From positions 13,343,704 to 13,407,703 of the forward strand of contig NC_088304.1 in the NCBI RefSeq assembly GCF_032854445.1: 64,000 nt of DNA, read 5' to 3'. Within the stretch, counting starts at the first letter, position 1. Every line of letters starts with the position of its first letter. The translations under genes and the position numbers were made by a program. The notes beneath the pieces are model-generated. The model was not told the DNA's origin. It made no database searches and saw only the letters and a program-made list of their open reading frames with translations. This document shows positions 1 through 10,696 of the stretch, one piece after another. This stretch comes from Liolophura sinensis. Lineage: Eukaryota; Mollusca; Polyplacophora; Chitonida; Chitonidae.

Positions 1-248
1 AATACAGTGTGAGGATCGGATATCCAGCTGGATGAAGAAAAATTATTGGTCAGCATGCATGTTACGTGTTAGTTCAGACTCCACACACAACACAACTCAT
101 TTTGTTCTTCTTTCTCTTTATAGTTCTCTAACTACTTTTACCGAATCCTTAATTATTCGTTTATAAACAATTAGTAGTTTTATAAAAGGGAAAAAACAAT
201 CTTTGGGACTATTTGGGGCTAAATGATTAACTGTTGAATTTTTGTTAT

Positions 249-427
249 TCATTTATTTATTTATTTGATTGGTGTTCTATGCTGTACTCAAGAATATTTC
301 ACTTATACGACGGTGGCCAGCATTATGGTGGGTGGAAACTGAGCAGAGCCCGGGGGGAAAACCAACACCCATCCGCAGGTTGCTGGAAACCTTTCTCACG
401 TGCAGCCGGAGAGGAAGCCAGCATGGA
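249..427 (-). mobile_element. SINE A copy, head missing
   Basis: Reads as the reverse complement: an ATTT-rich tail, then CAAGAATATTTCACTTATAC and the core up to GAAGCCAGCATGG. The tRNA-like head is absent. Confidence 0.9.
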
Positions 428-496
428 ATTTTTGTTAGAGGAGTTGCAATTGGTCGTAGTGTTGATTCAGTACGGTACTGGGACGTTAGAGAACAG

Positions 497-712
497 GGAC
501 TGAATCCCCAAAGACATTCCGGCTTAAGTCAAATTTGAAATACAATCTTAAAGCTTATTTTTCGGTTTTAAAAAGTAAAATTTTGTCAACCTCATTTAAT
601 GTTATATTAAGGCAAATGTATCCAAAATTCTACTTTCAGTACCAAAAACTGAGCGTTTTGGAAAGATTTTAAATTTTGACCGAAGTCAGAAATGGCTTTG
701 TGAATCGGTCGC
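497..712 (+). mobile_element. Palindromic MITE, copy 1
   Basis: The ends (500-540 and 669-709) are inverted copies of each other around a CTTAAGTCAAATTTGA-type motif. The whole unit is a diverged reverse complement of 37188-37388: the interior GTTTTTGGTACTGAAAGT stretch occurs here on the minus strand and there on the plus strand. Confidence 0.75.
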
Positions 713-1540
713 AGAGCAATGTTTTGTTCTTAGTTTCAGACTGATTGCTGTACACGGAAACTCCAATGATTACAGTTCTTTAACAAGCAACCATATCTGC
801 ACATAGAATGAATCCAAATGCTGAACGTGGTGTACATTTTAGCCACTTTGCATGCTGACTGAATCGCCGTGCCTTACGTTTCTACCTCAAACCAGCTTTA
901 CTATACAAAAAAGGATATTTCTATGACAAGGAATGACTCTTGACCAAGCGAGAAGTTCACACAGATGCATTAAAATATATAATTCCTAATTTAAAATTTT
1001 CTTGTTAGTCGCTCAACTTCTGACTTGAATAACGTTTCATTCCAGGCGCACATTTCCGTGCCATCCTTACCATGGGTGAGATTTCATGTAGACTCATAAC
1101 TCTTTAACACCGAAAAACGATTCACACTGAACGCCTATACCCAATTTCTTATCATGAGCCGTAACGAATCCCTCTACATGTCGACTCGGTCTGCATGTTT
1201 ATTTCACGGTTGATTGCTTTTACTTAAATCACTCTTGACTCATGTGTAATTCCTTAATCTATATTATTCATGGTCCATGCAAGATTGCTTCACCAAAACT
1301 ATTCTTGGTTCACAAAAGGACTCCTTTACCTAAATTATTCATCGATTCTGAGTGATTCCTCAGCCGTTATTGTTGCCTTCCCTACCAATATAGCATTACA
1401 CTTTGAGCTTAATCAGCGGATAAACCTGTCTGAAAGTTCTCCAGCTATTTGCCAATGTCTGATGACTTACCCGTGGAACGGCAATTTCTTTTACCAATAA
1501 AACTGACCAGTTTGAATCTGAATGGATGAATGAATGAATG

Positions 1541-1785
1541 ATTGCTTAGGGTTTAACATCGTTCTTAGCAATTTTTCAGTGTTATGACGACGAGGAGTCA
1601 TTAGGTTTGTGTTCATATATTGTGTGTTCTTGTGGCAGGGCGGCCAAAGTATTACACTGAAGTATCATACCAAGGCACATACATGAAACCACACCCAGTT
1701 ACATTATACTGACACCAGGTCAGTCAATCCTGTTTCCTCGCTCTACCCTGTTAGTGCTGAGCGCCAACAAGGTAACAAGAATTGC
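1541..1785 (-). mobile_element. SINE B-related copy (variant with GGCAGGGCGGCC)
   Basis: Shares GGGTTTAACATCGTTC..CAATTTTTCAGT with SINE B but differs after GACGACGAGGAGTCATTAGG. It continues to GTTAGTGCTGAGCGCCAACA. This is a subfamily or sister family of B. Confidence 0.75.
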
Positions 1786-1840
1786 AACGATTTACACAGG
1801 TTCTCCCCAAATTCGAGGTGGGCTTTCAAATTAATTTTAC

Positions 1841-1976
1841 TTATTGATTTATTTGATTGGTGTTTTACGCCTACCCAAGAATATTTCTCGTATACGACGG
1901 CGGCCAGCATTATGGCGGGAGGAAACCCACGACCATCCGCAGGTTGCTTCCAGGCCTTCCCACGTAGGGCCTGAGA
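1841..1976 (-). mobile_element. SINE A fragment
   Basis: Tail and core (GATTGGTGTTTTACGCC to CCACGTAGGGCC). About 35 bp of the usual GGGCAGAGCCCGGG region is deleted. Confidence 0.88.
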
Positions 1977-2380
1977 GAGCTTTGAATAATGTGAAATATT
2001 CTTGAACATATGGCGTTATTTTATAACGCCATATAGTTATCAACAAAATCAACTTACCGGTAACGTAACTCAATTATATTCCCTACCCATCTATCAATCT
2101 GCTCCATTTCGCCACATTTGATCGTAAACCAGAAGAGATGGTGCCCGAATGAGAATCGTAATCGTCAAAGAACCCCGACGTTTGCTTCTTCTCTGAGGTA
2201 TTCCGTCTCTAACAGGACGGACTATAGGACATATCCCAAATGGCGCAGACTTCTCACTTGTGACCAAGGTAAAACATTTCAGATTACTGAAGTGCACGTT
2301 TTGTTTAAAACGTGACCGTGTGGTAAGCGAGCTTACTAGCCTCTTATCAACTGACGCAGTTGCTTATGCTGCCGCCCTCC

Positions 2381-2466
2381 CCTTGAGAAGGTAAGCAACC
2401 TTGCCGTCGTGGGTTTCTCCCCAGTTCCCTCCCACCATAATGCTGGCCGTTGTCATATAAGTGACA
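2381..2466 (+). mobile_element. SINE A core fragment
   Basis: Only the middle of the core: GTCGTGGGTTTCTCCCCAGT through CATAATGCTGGCCGTTGTC. Confidence 0.75.
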
Positions 2467-2606
2467 TATACAAAGTGTAATACTTTGTTTATGAAATGTA
2501 AATTTGGATAAGTATGTTATCACCACTGTTCATGATTGTTTTTCAACGCTAAACTCAGCTCAACTTGACCTTTGTTATATTAATTACATTTTTTAATAGA
2601 TAAGGG

Positions 2607-2829
2607 AGGGCCTCCGTGGCCGAGGTGGTTAGCACGCCAGCACGGTGGAATGACCCAAGAGTCTCTCACGAATGCGGTCGCTTTGAGTTTTGCAACAGCC
2701 TGCGGATGGTCGTGGGGATTCCCCCAGGTTCTGCCAGGTTTCCTCCCACCATAATGTTGACCGTCGTCGTATAAGTGAAATATTCTTGAGGACAGCGTAA
2801 AATACCAATCAAATAAAATAAATAAATGA
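2607..2829 (+). mobile_element. SINE A copy with tRNA-like head and tail
   Basis: The head GGCCTCCGTGGCCGAGGTGG is followed by TTAGCACGCC (A-box-like) and a degraded B box. The core and an AAATAAAATAAATAAATGA tail follow. The flanks ATAGATAAGGG and ATAGATAGGG look like a target duplication. Confidence 0.92.
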
Positions 2830-2848
2830 TAGATAGGGCAATGTATGT

Positions 2849-3160
2849 AAGTGAGTGCTTGGGGTTTAACGTCGTACTTAACAATTTTTCAGTCATTTGA
2901 CGACCAAGGAGCCCTTAGAGTGCATGTAATGTGCCTCCTTGCCGCAGGACGGATTTCCACCGTTGTTTTATCTTTTGCTTTCCGAAGGCAAGTAAGACGC
3001 CCCGCCCGAGCCATTATACTGATACGTGTCAACCAGTCGTTGCACTATCCCCTTCATGCTGAACGTCAAGTGAGGAAGTTACAACTTCCTTTTTTAAGGT
3101 ATTAGGTGTGACTCCACCCAGGAATGAGCCTGGATCTACCGCTCCCGAAACGGACGGGTA
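2849..3160 (-). mobile_element. SINE B copy
   Basis: GTGAGTGCTTGGGGTTTAAC through GGATCTACCGCTCCCGAAAC. The tRNA-like head of this family is on the minus strand, at the high-coordinate end; here the head is cut short. Confidence 0.88.
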
Positions 3161-3286
3161 ATGTTTGTGAGCCACATATATTACATATTATACTTTTCCC
3201 TAAGGGAACATATACAACTGTTCTGACATGACTTTGGTGTTGAACACTAATCAATTCATCGAACATTCACACCAATCAATCAATCG

Positions 3287-3434
3287 ATGGCTTCCTCTGT
3301 GGAAGGTCTGCCATCAACCTGTGGATGTTCGTGGGTTCCTCTGGGCTCTGCTCAGTTTCCTCCCACCATAATGCTGGCCGTCGTCGTATAAGTGAAATAT
3401 TTTTGAGTACTTCATAAAATACCAATGAAATAAA
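3287..3434 (+). mobile_element. SINE A copy, head missing
   Basis: TGGCTTCCTCTGTGGAAGGT through the GTATAAGTGAAATATTTTTGAG core, ending in CCAATGAAATAAATA. Confidence 0.88.
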
Positions 3435-3589
3435 TACTAAGTCGATAAATCAATCATGAGTACCATACCTTACTTCGACGGCGCAATTCTGAGTTCAATT
3501 CCTAGTAAAGACATCGTTAATATTTTAAATTTCAGCAACCTTATAACACGTCTTTCTTTCTTGACGCGGTATCCGGTGAGTTGGTGACG

Positions 3590-3745
3590 GGAATATTTCG
3601 GTTTTGCAGGTTACCTATTTATATTACTTTTGAATAGCCTAAATAATTACCTTTTCACAAAATATCAGCGTCGAAAGTTCAAATCGGGGATACAGTTCTT
3701 AAAATTTATCAATCGGGTCGCATAACTTTTTCAAACTTTTGATTT
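3590..3745 (+). repeat. Unnamed interspersed repeat, copy 1
   Basis: Shares GAATAGCCTAAATAATTACC and ACAAAATATCAGCG with segments at 42290-42475 and 60400-60655. No ends or coding capacity recognised. Confidence 0.6.
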
Positions 3746-3825
3746 GACCCCGTATGAGTAGCACTCAAGTAACGTTTAAACAACGCGCGAGCAGACTTAA
3801 TAGATTCAGATAGAAGTTCTGTAGT

Positions 3826-4005
3826 CTTTGCCCATGAGGTCGAGGGTTCAATCCCATCTCCCTTGAGTCAGAAGGTTTGTCAGGTCATACTGAGGTGCGG
3901 TGATTTCTCGTGGTTTCCCTGTCTTTTTTTTTTCACCTATTCATAAGACTGTCATCATACAAGGAAATTAGTTTTCAGTATGGACGTTGAACACCAATGT
4001 TTTGA
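3826..4005 (+). mobile_element. tRNA-derived SINE of a third type
   Basis: A B-box-like GAGGGTTCAATCCCATC follows TAGTCTTTGCCCATGAGG. The body GTGATTTCTCGTGGTTTCCC then leads to CATCATACAAGGAAATTAGT, a weak match to the SINE A core end. Confidence 0.55.
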
Positions 4006-4233
4006 CAACAATTCACCAAGCCCTTTCATTTTTCGTTTATAATATGTCCTAAAATATTGCTTTACAATTTCTACACAATGGACGTATTGAAATGAATCAT
4101 TGCATTTGCTAGTGAAATAGAGCATCAATGATTTTTTGTCCTTAAATCATGTGCTGGTTTTAAAATATAACTTTTACCCCTAGCCAGTATTTCTCTTGGC
4201 GCATGCGAACTTGCTTGCCTCGGCTTTGATATT

Positions 4234-4249
4234 GGGGGGGGGGGGGGGG
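4234..4249 (+). repeat. Poly-G run
   Basis: Sixteen consecutive G residues; prone to length error in sequencing. Confidence 0.95.
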
Positions 4250-4985
4250 TGATATTTAGACATTCAAACTTTACAATCAAGGGGAGGTAAACATTCTCTG
4301 AGGTTTGGATTTCCCCAACGCCTCTGTTGTCTCCCTTTCAATGGCTGACAGCACAACAAGTGCGGATGACTGGCACGAGTACATCTACTTGTATATCCGA
4401 GCCTGTATGTACAGTTATTGTTTACAGACAGATATACGATGATAGGAAAACTAATAAGTCACACTGGTCTCGATCACAGTTTAGATGTAGACTGAAGTCT
4501 TCGTCCATGTTTTAACGATGCATGTCTTTTTCGGACACGACATCATTACATCTACTTCGTTGTTTAACAGACTGTTCTATTACGCTTTACACAAAGGTGT
4601 TTCACTGATATGGCGACTGTCATTTTACAGGGGGAGAAAACCGGACAGTTCTGGGTAAATTACCGCCCTCTGGCAAGTTACTGACAAAACATTCTCCATT
4701 TGCTGTTCAGTAAATCGGTTCCACCAGCGTCTTCCATTGCTTATTGTCACTTAAGTCCAACGAACAGCGAGATTGGGGAAATCTACAAATACACTGCCCA
4801 AGGTTGGTTTTGAACCCGTACCTCGTGTGTCATAGCGATTGCATATGTAGAAAGACACGTCTTCTCCGATTTTCGTATGCCACTCGTAGACCATGGTTTA
4901 AGGGGTTCACATATTCACTTTTGTCGTAACTTCCAATCCCTAAAATACGCCAAAATGCCACACTTTGCATGATAGACATAGAATC
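4250..4985. other. No gene seen; SINE A' remnant
   Basis: About 4620-4720 has GGAGAAAACCGGACAGTTCT and CTGGCAAGTTACTGACAAA, a variant SINE core also seen near 17880, 18690 and 28550. The rest is unassigned. Confidence 0.45.
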
Positions 4986-5039
4986 ATGTAGCTAAATGAA
5001 CGATTCACGTCCACACTCTTTGTATTCTACTGTGAGCCC

Positions 5040-5262
5040 TCGCTGGCTCTGTTGTTGAAGGCGCCGGTTTTAATTTCCTGTAGCTTTTTGGCTCCCTGAT
5101 ACAGGGGGTCGCATGTTCAAATCCTGCCCTGGCCTTTTCGGATGCATTCTTAAGCCAGGAGATTACCGGGACTAAGGATTGCTCCACATATAAATCAGAC
5201 AGGCGTAGTATAAGAGAAACTGTGGCTTAAAATGCCAAACAAATAATTGAATGAAAAAATAA
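5040..5262 (+). mobile_element. tRNA-headed SINE, SINE A-like tail
   Basis: The B box GCATGTTCAAATCCTGCCCT follows CTCCCTGATACAGGGGG. The end GTATAAGAGAAACTGTGGCT then AAAATGCCAAACAAATAATT is a diverged form of the SINE A end. Confidence 0.6.
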
Positions 5263-5404
5263 ACAAAAAAATAGTTGTTTGTGTGGCTCCTTCCTTGAGT
5301 ATCAGTTTTACAGGACACAATCTCTGACAGTGTCTTGATGGGAACCACATAACACTTTTTTTCTAAGGACAAAATTCAGTGTCAATCAGAAGGTAACATT
5401 TTAC

Positions 5405-5655
5405 CCGATAAACCAATATGATAATGGTCTGATTGATTTGCATTAATGCATTTTGGATACTTTTTTGATCACAACTCCATCAATCTCGGAGACAATGGGG
5501 AAAATAAACGAATATGATAATGCATGGTCTCCTAGATTTGCATTAATGCATTTTTTGACCATTTTTATCAAAACTCTATCAATCTGGGAGACAATAGGGA
5601 AAAGAAACGAATATGGTAATACATAATCTGCTAGATTTGAATTAATTCATTTTTG
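5405..5655 (+). repeat. About 110-bp tandem repeat, 2.3 copies
   Basis: Units share AATATGATAATG..GTCT, GATTTGCATTAATGCATTTT and ATCAATCTGGGAGACAATGG. The palindrome ATTAATGCATTAAT-like core recurs in each. Confidence 0.85.
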
Positions 5656-5708
5656 AAAATCTCATTTCTATACAACACTACGTATGAGTATTGAGGTGGA
5701 GGATCCTT

Positions 5709-5776
5709 TTTATTTATTTTATTTGAATGTAGTTTTACACCGTACTTAAGAATATTTCACTTTTACGACGGCCGAC
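5709..5776 (-). mobile_element. SINE A tail fragment
   Basis: TTTATTTTATTTGAATGTAG to TTCACTTTTACGACGGCC only. Confidence 0.8.
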
Positions 5777-6131
5777 TCCGCTGTTTAACGCTGTTCGTTG
5801 TTGTTGTAACTCAGGTTAAATCTTGGACTGTTTCTGAAGTGGCTTTCCTTGATGTTTTGTGGAATGTTCTCTTTGTGTATGTACGTAATACTTGTTTTAA
5901 TTACTTATTCTCCGTAATTCTGGAGAGTAGTGAGAGAGGATCACTTTGGCTTTCCCATCGATATATTCCAAAACTGCTGACGTTCCTGAAAACAGAAGAC
6001 CAAAAACGAGTTTCAACATACACGTAAAATAACAAGTGAAAATTCGCACCAAACACAACATCCTGCCAAACGTCCAAACCGACAAATCCACCTAGTCGTT
6101 GATTACAAAATTGTAGCTCTCTTTTTTATAT

Positions 6132-6234
6132 GCTGTTGATTGTGGTGTTTTACGCCGCACTCAAGAATATTTCACTCATACGACGGCGGCCAGGGTTATG
6201 GTGGAAGGAAACCAGGCAAAACCCGGGAGAAACC
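6132..6234 (-). mobile_element. SINE A tail/core fragment
   Basis: GTGGTGTTTTACGCCGCACT through GGAAACCAGGCAAAACCCGG. Confidence 0.88.
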
Positions 6235-6838
6235 TTTATGAGATGAACAGAGAGCTACAGTAAAAAAAGCTGGAGACATTGGGCGGCTCAAGCCCATTCG
6301 AAAACGAAGCTATAATACAATATGGTGGGTTTCAGTTGGAGAGATGGTTGCGTGAAGCAAAATATTTGCAATATGTGGAAGCTATGTTGGATAACTGTAT
6401 ATTGAAATGTGGCCTCTTCTCATAGAAATAAGGCGTTTATATTTACTTTGTTTTTTTGCAATGTTTAGCCAAGGATCCGTACATCTAAGCAGCTAAGGTA
6501 CTCGCCCAATGTCTGCAACTTTTTCTCTGTAACGCTTTGTCTATCAGCATATAAAAAAGGAGATCTGCAGTTCTGAATCAATCCTTTGTTTAGAAAGTCC
6601 CATTTCGTGACGGTACAATGAACCCACAACAAAAAGTCCATTCAAGGCAAAAAACCCAAAAAACAAAAACGGACGGAAACATCAGGATCAGTGCAACCCT
6701 AGAGGTAATAAACCAGAATTTTGGTACTTTAAATGAAACAGTACTTCAGATGAAAAATGTGATTTCAGTCGAGATCTTGAGAAGAAACGTCTTCCCGGAC
6801 ACTAATAAAATAAAAGCGATAGTATTTGAAGTGATTTA

Positions 6839-7016
6839 CCTATTTATTCGATTGAAGTTAACGGAATACTCAAGAACATTTCACTTGCGGCCAGCATTGT
6901 GATGGGAGGAAACCGGACAGAATCCAGGGGGAAACTTGTTGTTGGCAGAACTTGTCACGTACGACCGCGGAGGATGCCATCATGAGCTGGACATGAACTC
7001 ACAGTGATCGCATTGG
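6839..7016 (-). mobile_element. SINE A copy, degraded
   Basis: CTCAAGAACATTTCACTTGC through CATGAGCTGGACATGAACTC. The B-box part is retained and the head end lost. It lies just beyond exon 3 of the NTF2-like gene, in its next intron. Confidence 0.85.
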
Positions 7017-7138
7017 GAAGAGGCTTCTTGATCATTGATTCTCTTTATATGACGCATTCTCCACGACTTTACATTGGCATGTTACCATGACGAATGGTTT
7101 GGACGTCCCCATTATACATGTAAGCTATACTCACAAAC

Positions 7139-7285
7139 CAGTTTCCAAGATTTTCCCTTCGTAATCCATGGTAACAGCGCGGTGCCATTCTACGGCGTAT
7201 TTGCCGAACGTTGACACAATGACGGGGTTAGTGTCTTGAACACGCCCACCTCGCGCAACCAGATCGGTGTAGCTCTTCTCTAAAG
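7139..7285 (-). CDS. NTF2-like gene, exon 3
   Basis: The acceptor is ...CATTTTCAG and the donor GTTTGT; the exon is 147 bases, phase 1 in and out. It encodes LEKSYTDLVARGGRVQDTNP, then VIVSTFGKYAVEWHRAV and a short turn GKILETG, which looks like the middle beta-sheet of the fold. Exon 4 is needed and not seen. Confidence 0.78.
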
Positions 7286-10200
7286 CTGAAAATGAAAAAA
7301 GAGCTAAAAACGTCAGAACATATTCATGAACTGATCAAAAACAGTGTGAATGACTAAAGCACACATGAGGTAATTTTGAACCAACAGGTGATCTGACCTT
7401 TGACCTTGACTTTAAATGCAAAAACACTAAACTCATGCATGTGGCCGATGAATACATGCATATTAAAGACTCACAGCATACTGAGTAAAACCAGAACTGC
7501 GGCAGAGAAAGACCATTAGACATTGTCCTCGACAGTTATATTTTTTCTTCCTTTTTTTAAAATTTTTGGCAATCGACTAAAATGCTTTAAGAACATCGAA
7601 GTCTATATTGATCTGTTAGAACCCAGAGGGTATATTGACGTCTCATCGGTGCTTTTTGCTTAATACGGTTTCGTTTTCAATGTTCATTCCGCGAATGCAT
7701 TCATAGTTCTAACTGAAGATGCATTTTGAATGCTAAACTCTGTCAGTCTATGTGTCTAAGTTTCAAAAAACCTGACGTGACGTGACATTATCGTGGAAAA
7801 CGGCTACTGAAAAATCCAAAGTTTCGCAAACATTTTAACCAGTTGAAAAAAATGAATACTGACTTCATTTCTTGCAGAAATAGTCAAAAGTCGTGGTAAT
7901 GCTTGACTGAATTGTTCATGTGACATAGCACCCACGCAAGAGTATGGGCATTTTTTGTTGCTTTTTAATGTTTTTGATTTTATTTATTTATTCATTTATT
8001 TATTTGAATGGTGTGCCGTACTCAAGAATATTTCACTTATACGACGCCGGCCAGGGGTACGGTGGGAGGAAACTGGGCAGAGGGAGAGCCCGGGAAAACC
8101 CACGACCATCCGCAGGTTGCTGCCTGACCTTCCCACGTACGGCCGGTGAGGAAGCCAGCCTGAGCTGGACTTGAACTCACAGCGACCGCATTGGTGAGAT
8201 GCACCTGGGTCATTACGCTGCGCTAGCGCGCTGTTTTTGATTTTAAGTTCAGATACATAAATATTTACTACGTAAATACATGAATACGGCACTTTGATAT
8301 TGTTGGCAAATAGCTACTCAGGACTGGTGAAAGGACGGCCTCTTATCAGTCTACCCCCTTTAACGTCGCACTTGACAATTTTTCAGTGATATTATGACGA
8401 GGAGTCAATATATATATCGGATGGGCATAAAAAAATGGGCCGTACTTTGACACTCAATATCTCCGAAACCCTCTTACGTCAGCTTCTAAAAATTTACACA
8501 CTCAAAAGACATTATGTCCTAAGTATACAGACTGCATTTCAATTTCATCCTTATAGATTTCCGTTCAGGGAACCAAAATCAAAATAGAGTCAAAAACGCA
8601 TGTTCCAGACATTTCAAAATGATGTTCTACCTTGTTTTACTTGAAAAGGTGATCAACTGGTCCTACATCTTCTCGGTAGACTGCACGCAAACGTTTCTTC
8701 CACGAACTGAAAGAGTCCGCAATCTCCTTAAGAGTATTTTTTTCCAGCAGTCCTTGATGCGCTCTTTTAGTTCATCCTCAGTGAATTTTTCCGTGCGACC
8801 CTCATGACACCTGACAGGTGATGCAATGTGGGTCACCGGAACGTGCGTTTTTGAGGCTATGTTTTCATTTTAACCCCGTGTACAGAATTCTCAAGGTATG
8901 ACCTTGAAAATTGGTCAGTATATTAACAAAATCATGGTTTAAAGGGTTTGTAATAAAGTACGGCCCATTTTTTATGCCCACCCGATATAGACCGCGTCTT
9001 CCTGTGGCATGCCGCCAAAGTGCTGCCATAATTTATTTCAGTTACGGTTTTATTCCAACTATTCACGTAAATGCTTAAATAGTATATGTAGCAACTCATA
9101 CAGCCCCTTGCGCCATACCTTTATACAGGATTAGGTAAATAAATATGCATTTATGTTAATTGTAATATTTTAGACGTCACTTGTCTAAAATTACTCAAAT
9201 TTCACTCAAAATAAACAATTTCATGAAAACAATGCAAATGGACTAGGCCTTGGGCACGCATGCTTCACCAGCAGAAGATCTGTATAGCGACATACCGTCA
9301 AAGGATCCTCGAATCACCCAGTTGGGACCGATAGCCGTGAACCCTGGAGCGAAAACGCGCTGCACCATCTCTCTCACACGTCCGTTATTTAAGCTGTCCA
9401 GAAATTCTTCCATAAGCCCTGCGACAGCCGAGTCCCAATCTGCCAGTGAAGATTTGAGAACAAATAAAATATATACTTTACGAATGTCACCACAGTAGAA
9501 CGTAGAGTGAAGTATTATTGTTGTCTTGGTCATTGTTGGGCCTTGGTTTTTATTCTGTACGAGAGATATAAAGATGCATGTTCACAGAAAAGAACCGATT
9601 GTTTATCCCTGTCTTTATACTCTTTTATTGTACAGTAACATGACATTTTCATCTCCTGAATTAAATTCATTGCTTGTTCCTTCATCTTGGAGGCAGCCGT
9701 GCTTTTTTGTTTATGAAGATCATTTGATTCTTTGCGGTTTTTGATTGACTGTTTTTCTAACAACTTAAATCAAGTTTAGGGGGCACACGTGACCGAGGTG
9801 GTTATCGTTTTAGCAATTATCCAGGAGAACTCTCCTCACCAAAGCGGCCGCTGTGAGTTCAAGTCCAGCTCATGCTGGCTTCCTCTCCGGCCGTACGTGA
9901 GAGGGTCTGTCAGCAACGTGCGAATGCTTGCGGGTTTCTGCTATTTTCGGGCTTTGTCTGCTTTTCTGTCACTACAATGCTGGCCGCCGTTGTATAAGTG
10001 AAATATTCTTGAGTGCGGCGTAAAACACCAATTAAATCAAATAAATTAATAAATACATTAAATTTATATATGTCTGGCACCAGGTTTGCGAAAAAACATG
10101 CAAACATATTTTAGCAAAGGTCAAACAACTAATTCACGCGAATTTGAAAGTAAATGTTCGCCAGTGTACGCTACGTTTTGCTGGCTAACGACTTGTATGG

Positions 10201-10558
10201 TCAAGTGGTATGGTCAGTACCGACTTGACCTTGGCAGTTTTTATAAAATGGCTGAAAGTCGATCCCCACGATACTCATGTAAAGACAAATATGGCACAGG
10301 CGAACAATATGGGGCACCTTTTTAGAGCGTGAGTAATGCGTTGCCAATTTGCCCACAAAACGTCTCCGAAATGGCAAAAAAGAGCAATAGGCCAAGCAGT
10401 TGAGGATACTGCATCTTATGTGTATACGAATCAGCAACAGTGCAGACACTTCAGGACATCGATATATCTTTCACCATAAATACATTTAAATTGAACTCAC
10501 CGATTTTTTCCGCGTTCATCTGGGGGGCAAGCAGGAAGACCAACAAAGCTCGAAACAT
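7139..10558 (-). CDS. Secreted SnoaL/NTF2-like (DUF4440-type) protein, 3 exons, 3' end missing
   Basis: Three exons read on the minus strand: 10501-10558, 9296-9439 and 7139-7285. All junctions are GT-AG and every intron is phase 1, so the exons join into one open frame of about 116 residues. Residues 1-16 (MFRALLVFLLAPQMNA) look like a signal peptide, so the product is probably secreted or luminal. The mature part has the layout of SnoaL/DUF4440 NTF2-like folds: a helical start (AGLMEEFLDSLNNG), then VFAPGF, the turn VIRGSFDG, and a strand pair around VSTFGKYAVEWHR. The usual last strand, a 'VWKK..G.W...D.FN' type segment, is absent. I found no matching exon down to position 1, so the last exon is probably outside the window. 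The fold occurs both in enzymes and in ligand-binding proteins; no substrate or catalytic role can be read here. The introns hold SINE and DNA-transposon copies. The family call is from motif memory. Confidence 0.72.
7980..8234 (-). mobile_element. SINE A copy, nearly complete
   Basis: Tail, core and most of the head, including GGACTTGAACTCACAGCGAC (B box complement) and GGTCATTACGCTGCGCTAGC. It lies in the intron between exons 2 and 3 of the NTF2-like gene. Confidence 0.93.
8345..9040 (-). mobile_element. SINE B-related copy split by the Tc1/mariner-like element
   Basis: Left part 8350-8412 (AACGTCGCACTTGACAATTT then TTCAGTG...GACGAGGAGTCA) and right part 8989-9040 (CTTCCTGTGGCATGCCGCCA) are contiguous pieces of the SINE seen intact at 1541-1780. 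The TIR element therefore inserted into an older SINE. Confidence 0.72.
8413..8988 (-). mobile_element. Deleted Tc1/mariner-like element with long TIRs
   Basis: The ends are inverted: the left reads TATCGGATGGGCATAAAAAA then ATGGGCCGTACTTT. The right is its complement (AAAGTACGGCCCATTTTTTA then TGCCCACCCGATA), differing by about two bases over 33. The internal minus strand at about 8650-8810 has a transposase-like tail (FTEDELKERIKDCWKKI, then in another frame TLKEIADSFSSWKKRLRAV). This recalls the C-terminus of Tc1/mariner transposases. At about 575 bp it is far too short to be complete. TA-rich flanks agree with TA target sites. Confidence 0.8.
9050..9185 (-). mobile_element. Single-arm fragment of the foldback element
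   Basis: AATGCTTAAATAGTATATGT to TTTAGACGTCAC matches the left arm of the 18.4 kb element. It directly follows the SINE split by the Tc1/mariner-like element. Confidence 0.6.
9296..9439 (-). CDS. NTF2-like gene, exon 2
   Basis: The acceptor is ...CTGGCAG and the donor GTATGT; the exon is 144 bases, phase 1 in and phase 1 out. It encodes DWDSAVAGLMEEFLDSLNNG through VFAPGFTAIGPNWVIRGSFD, the first helix and strand region of the SnoaL-like fold. Confidence 0.78.
9779..10056 (+). mobile_element. SINE A copy, full length
   Basis: The head GGCACACGTGACCGAGGTGG, B box GTGAGTTCAAGTCCAGCTC, full core and an AAATTAATAAAT tail. It lies in intron 1 of the NTF2-like gene. Confidence 0.93.
10501..10558 (-). 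CDS. NTF2-like gene, exon 1 (start codon and signal peptide)
   Basis: The ATG is at 10558-10556 on the minus strand. Nineteen codons plus one base precede the donor GTGAGT at 10500. The exon encodes a hydrophobic leader (FRALLVFLLAP) followed by MNAEKI. This ATG is chosen because it opens the leader and the exon leaves phase 1, which the next exon needs. Confidence 0.7.
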
Positions 10559-10696
10559 GATCGCACAATTCAAAACCTGGGAAAAGGAATTAAGATACCA
10601 TCGGGGACCAAACAGTAACAAATGAACTCTTTATTAAGGGAAGGTCAGAATTCTCATCCCTTAGATGCTACTGAGTAGTTAGTGTCCTAGCGTAGA

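Noticed and set aside
234-538. Short frames such as those at 234-538, 7944-8292, 35362-35663 and 41332-41769
   Set aside because: They are translations of SINE A copies (YSRIFHLYDGGQHYGGW-like peptides) and are not genes.
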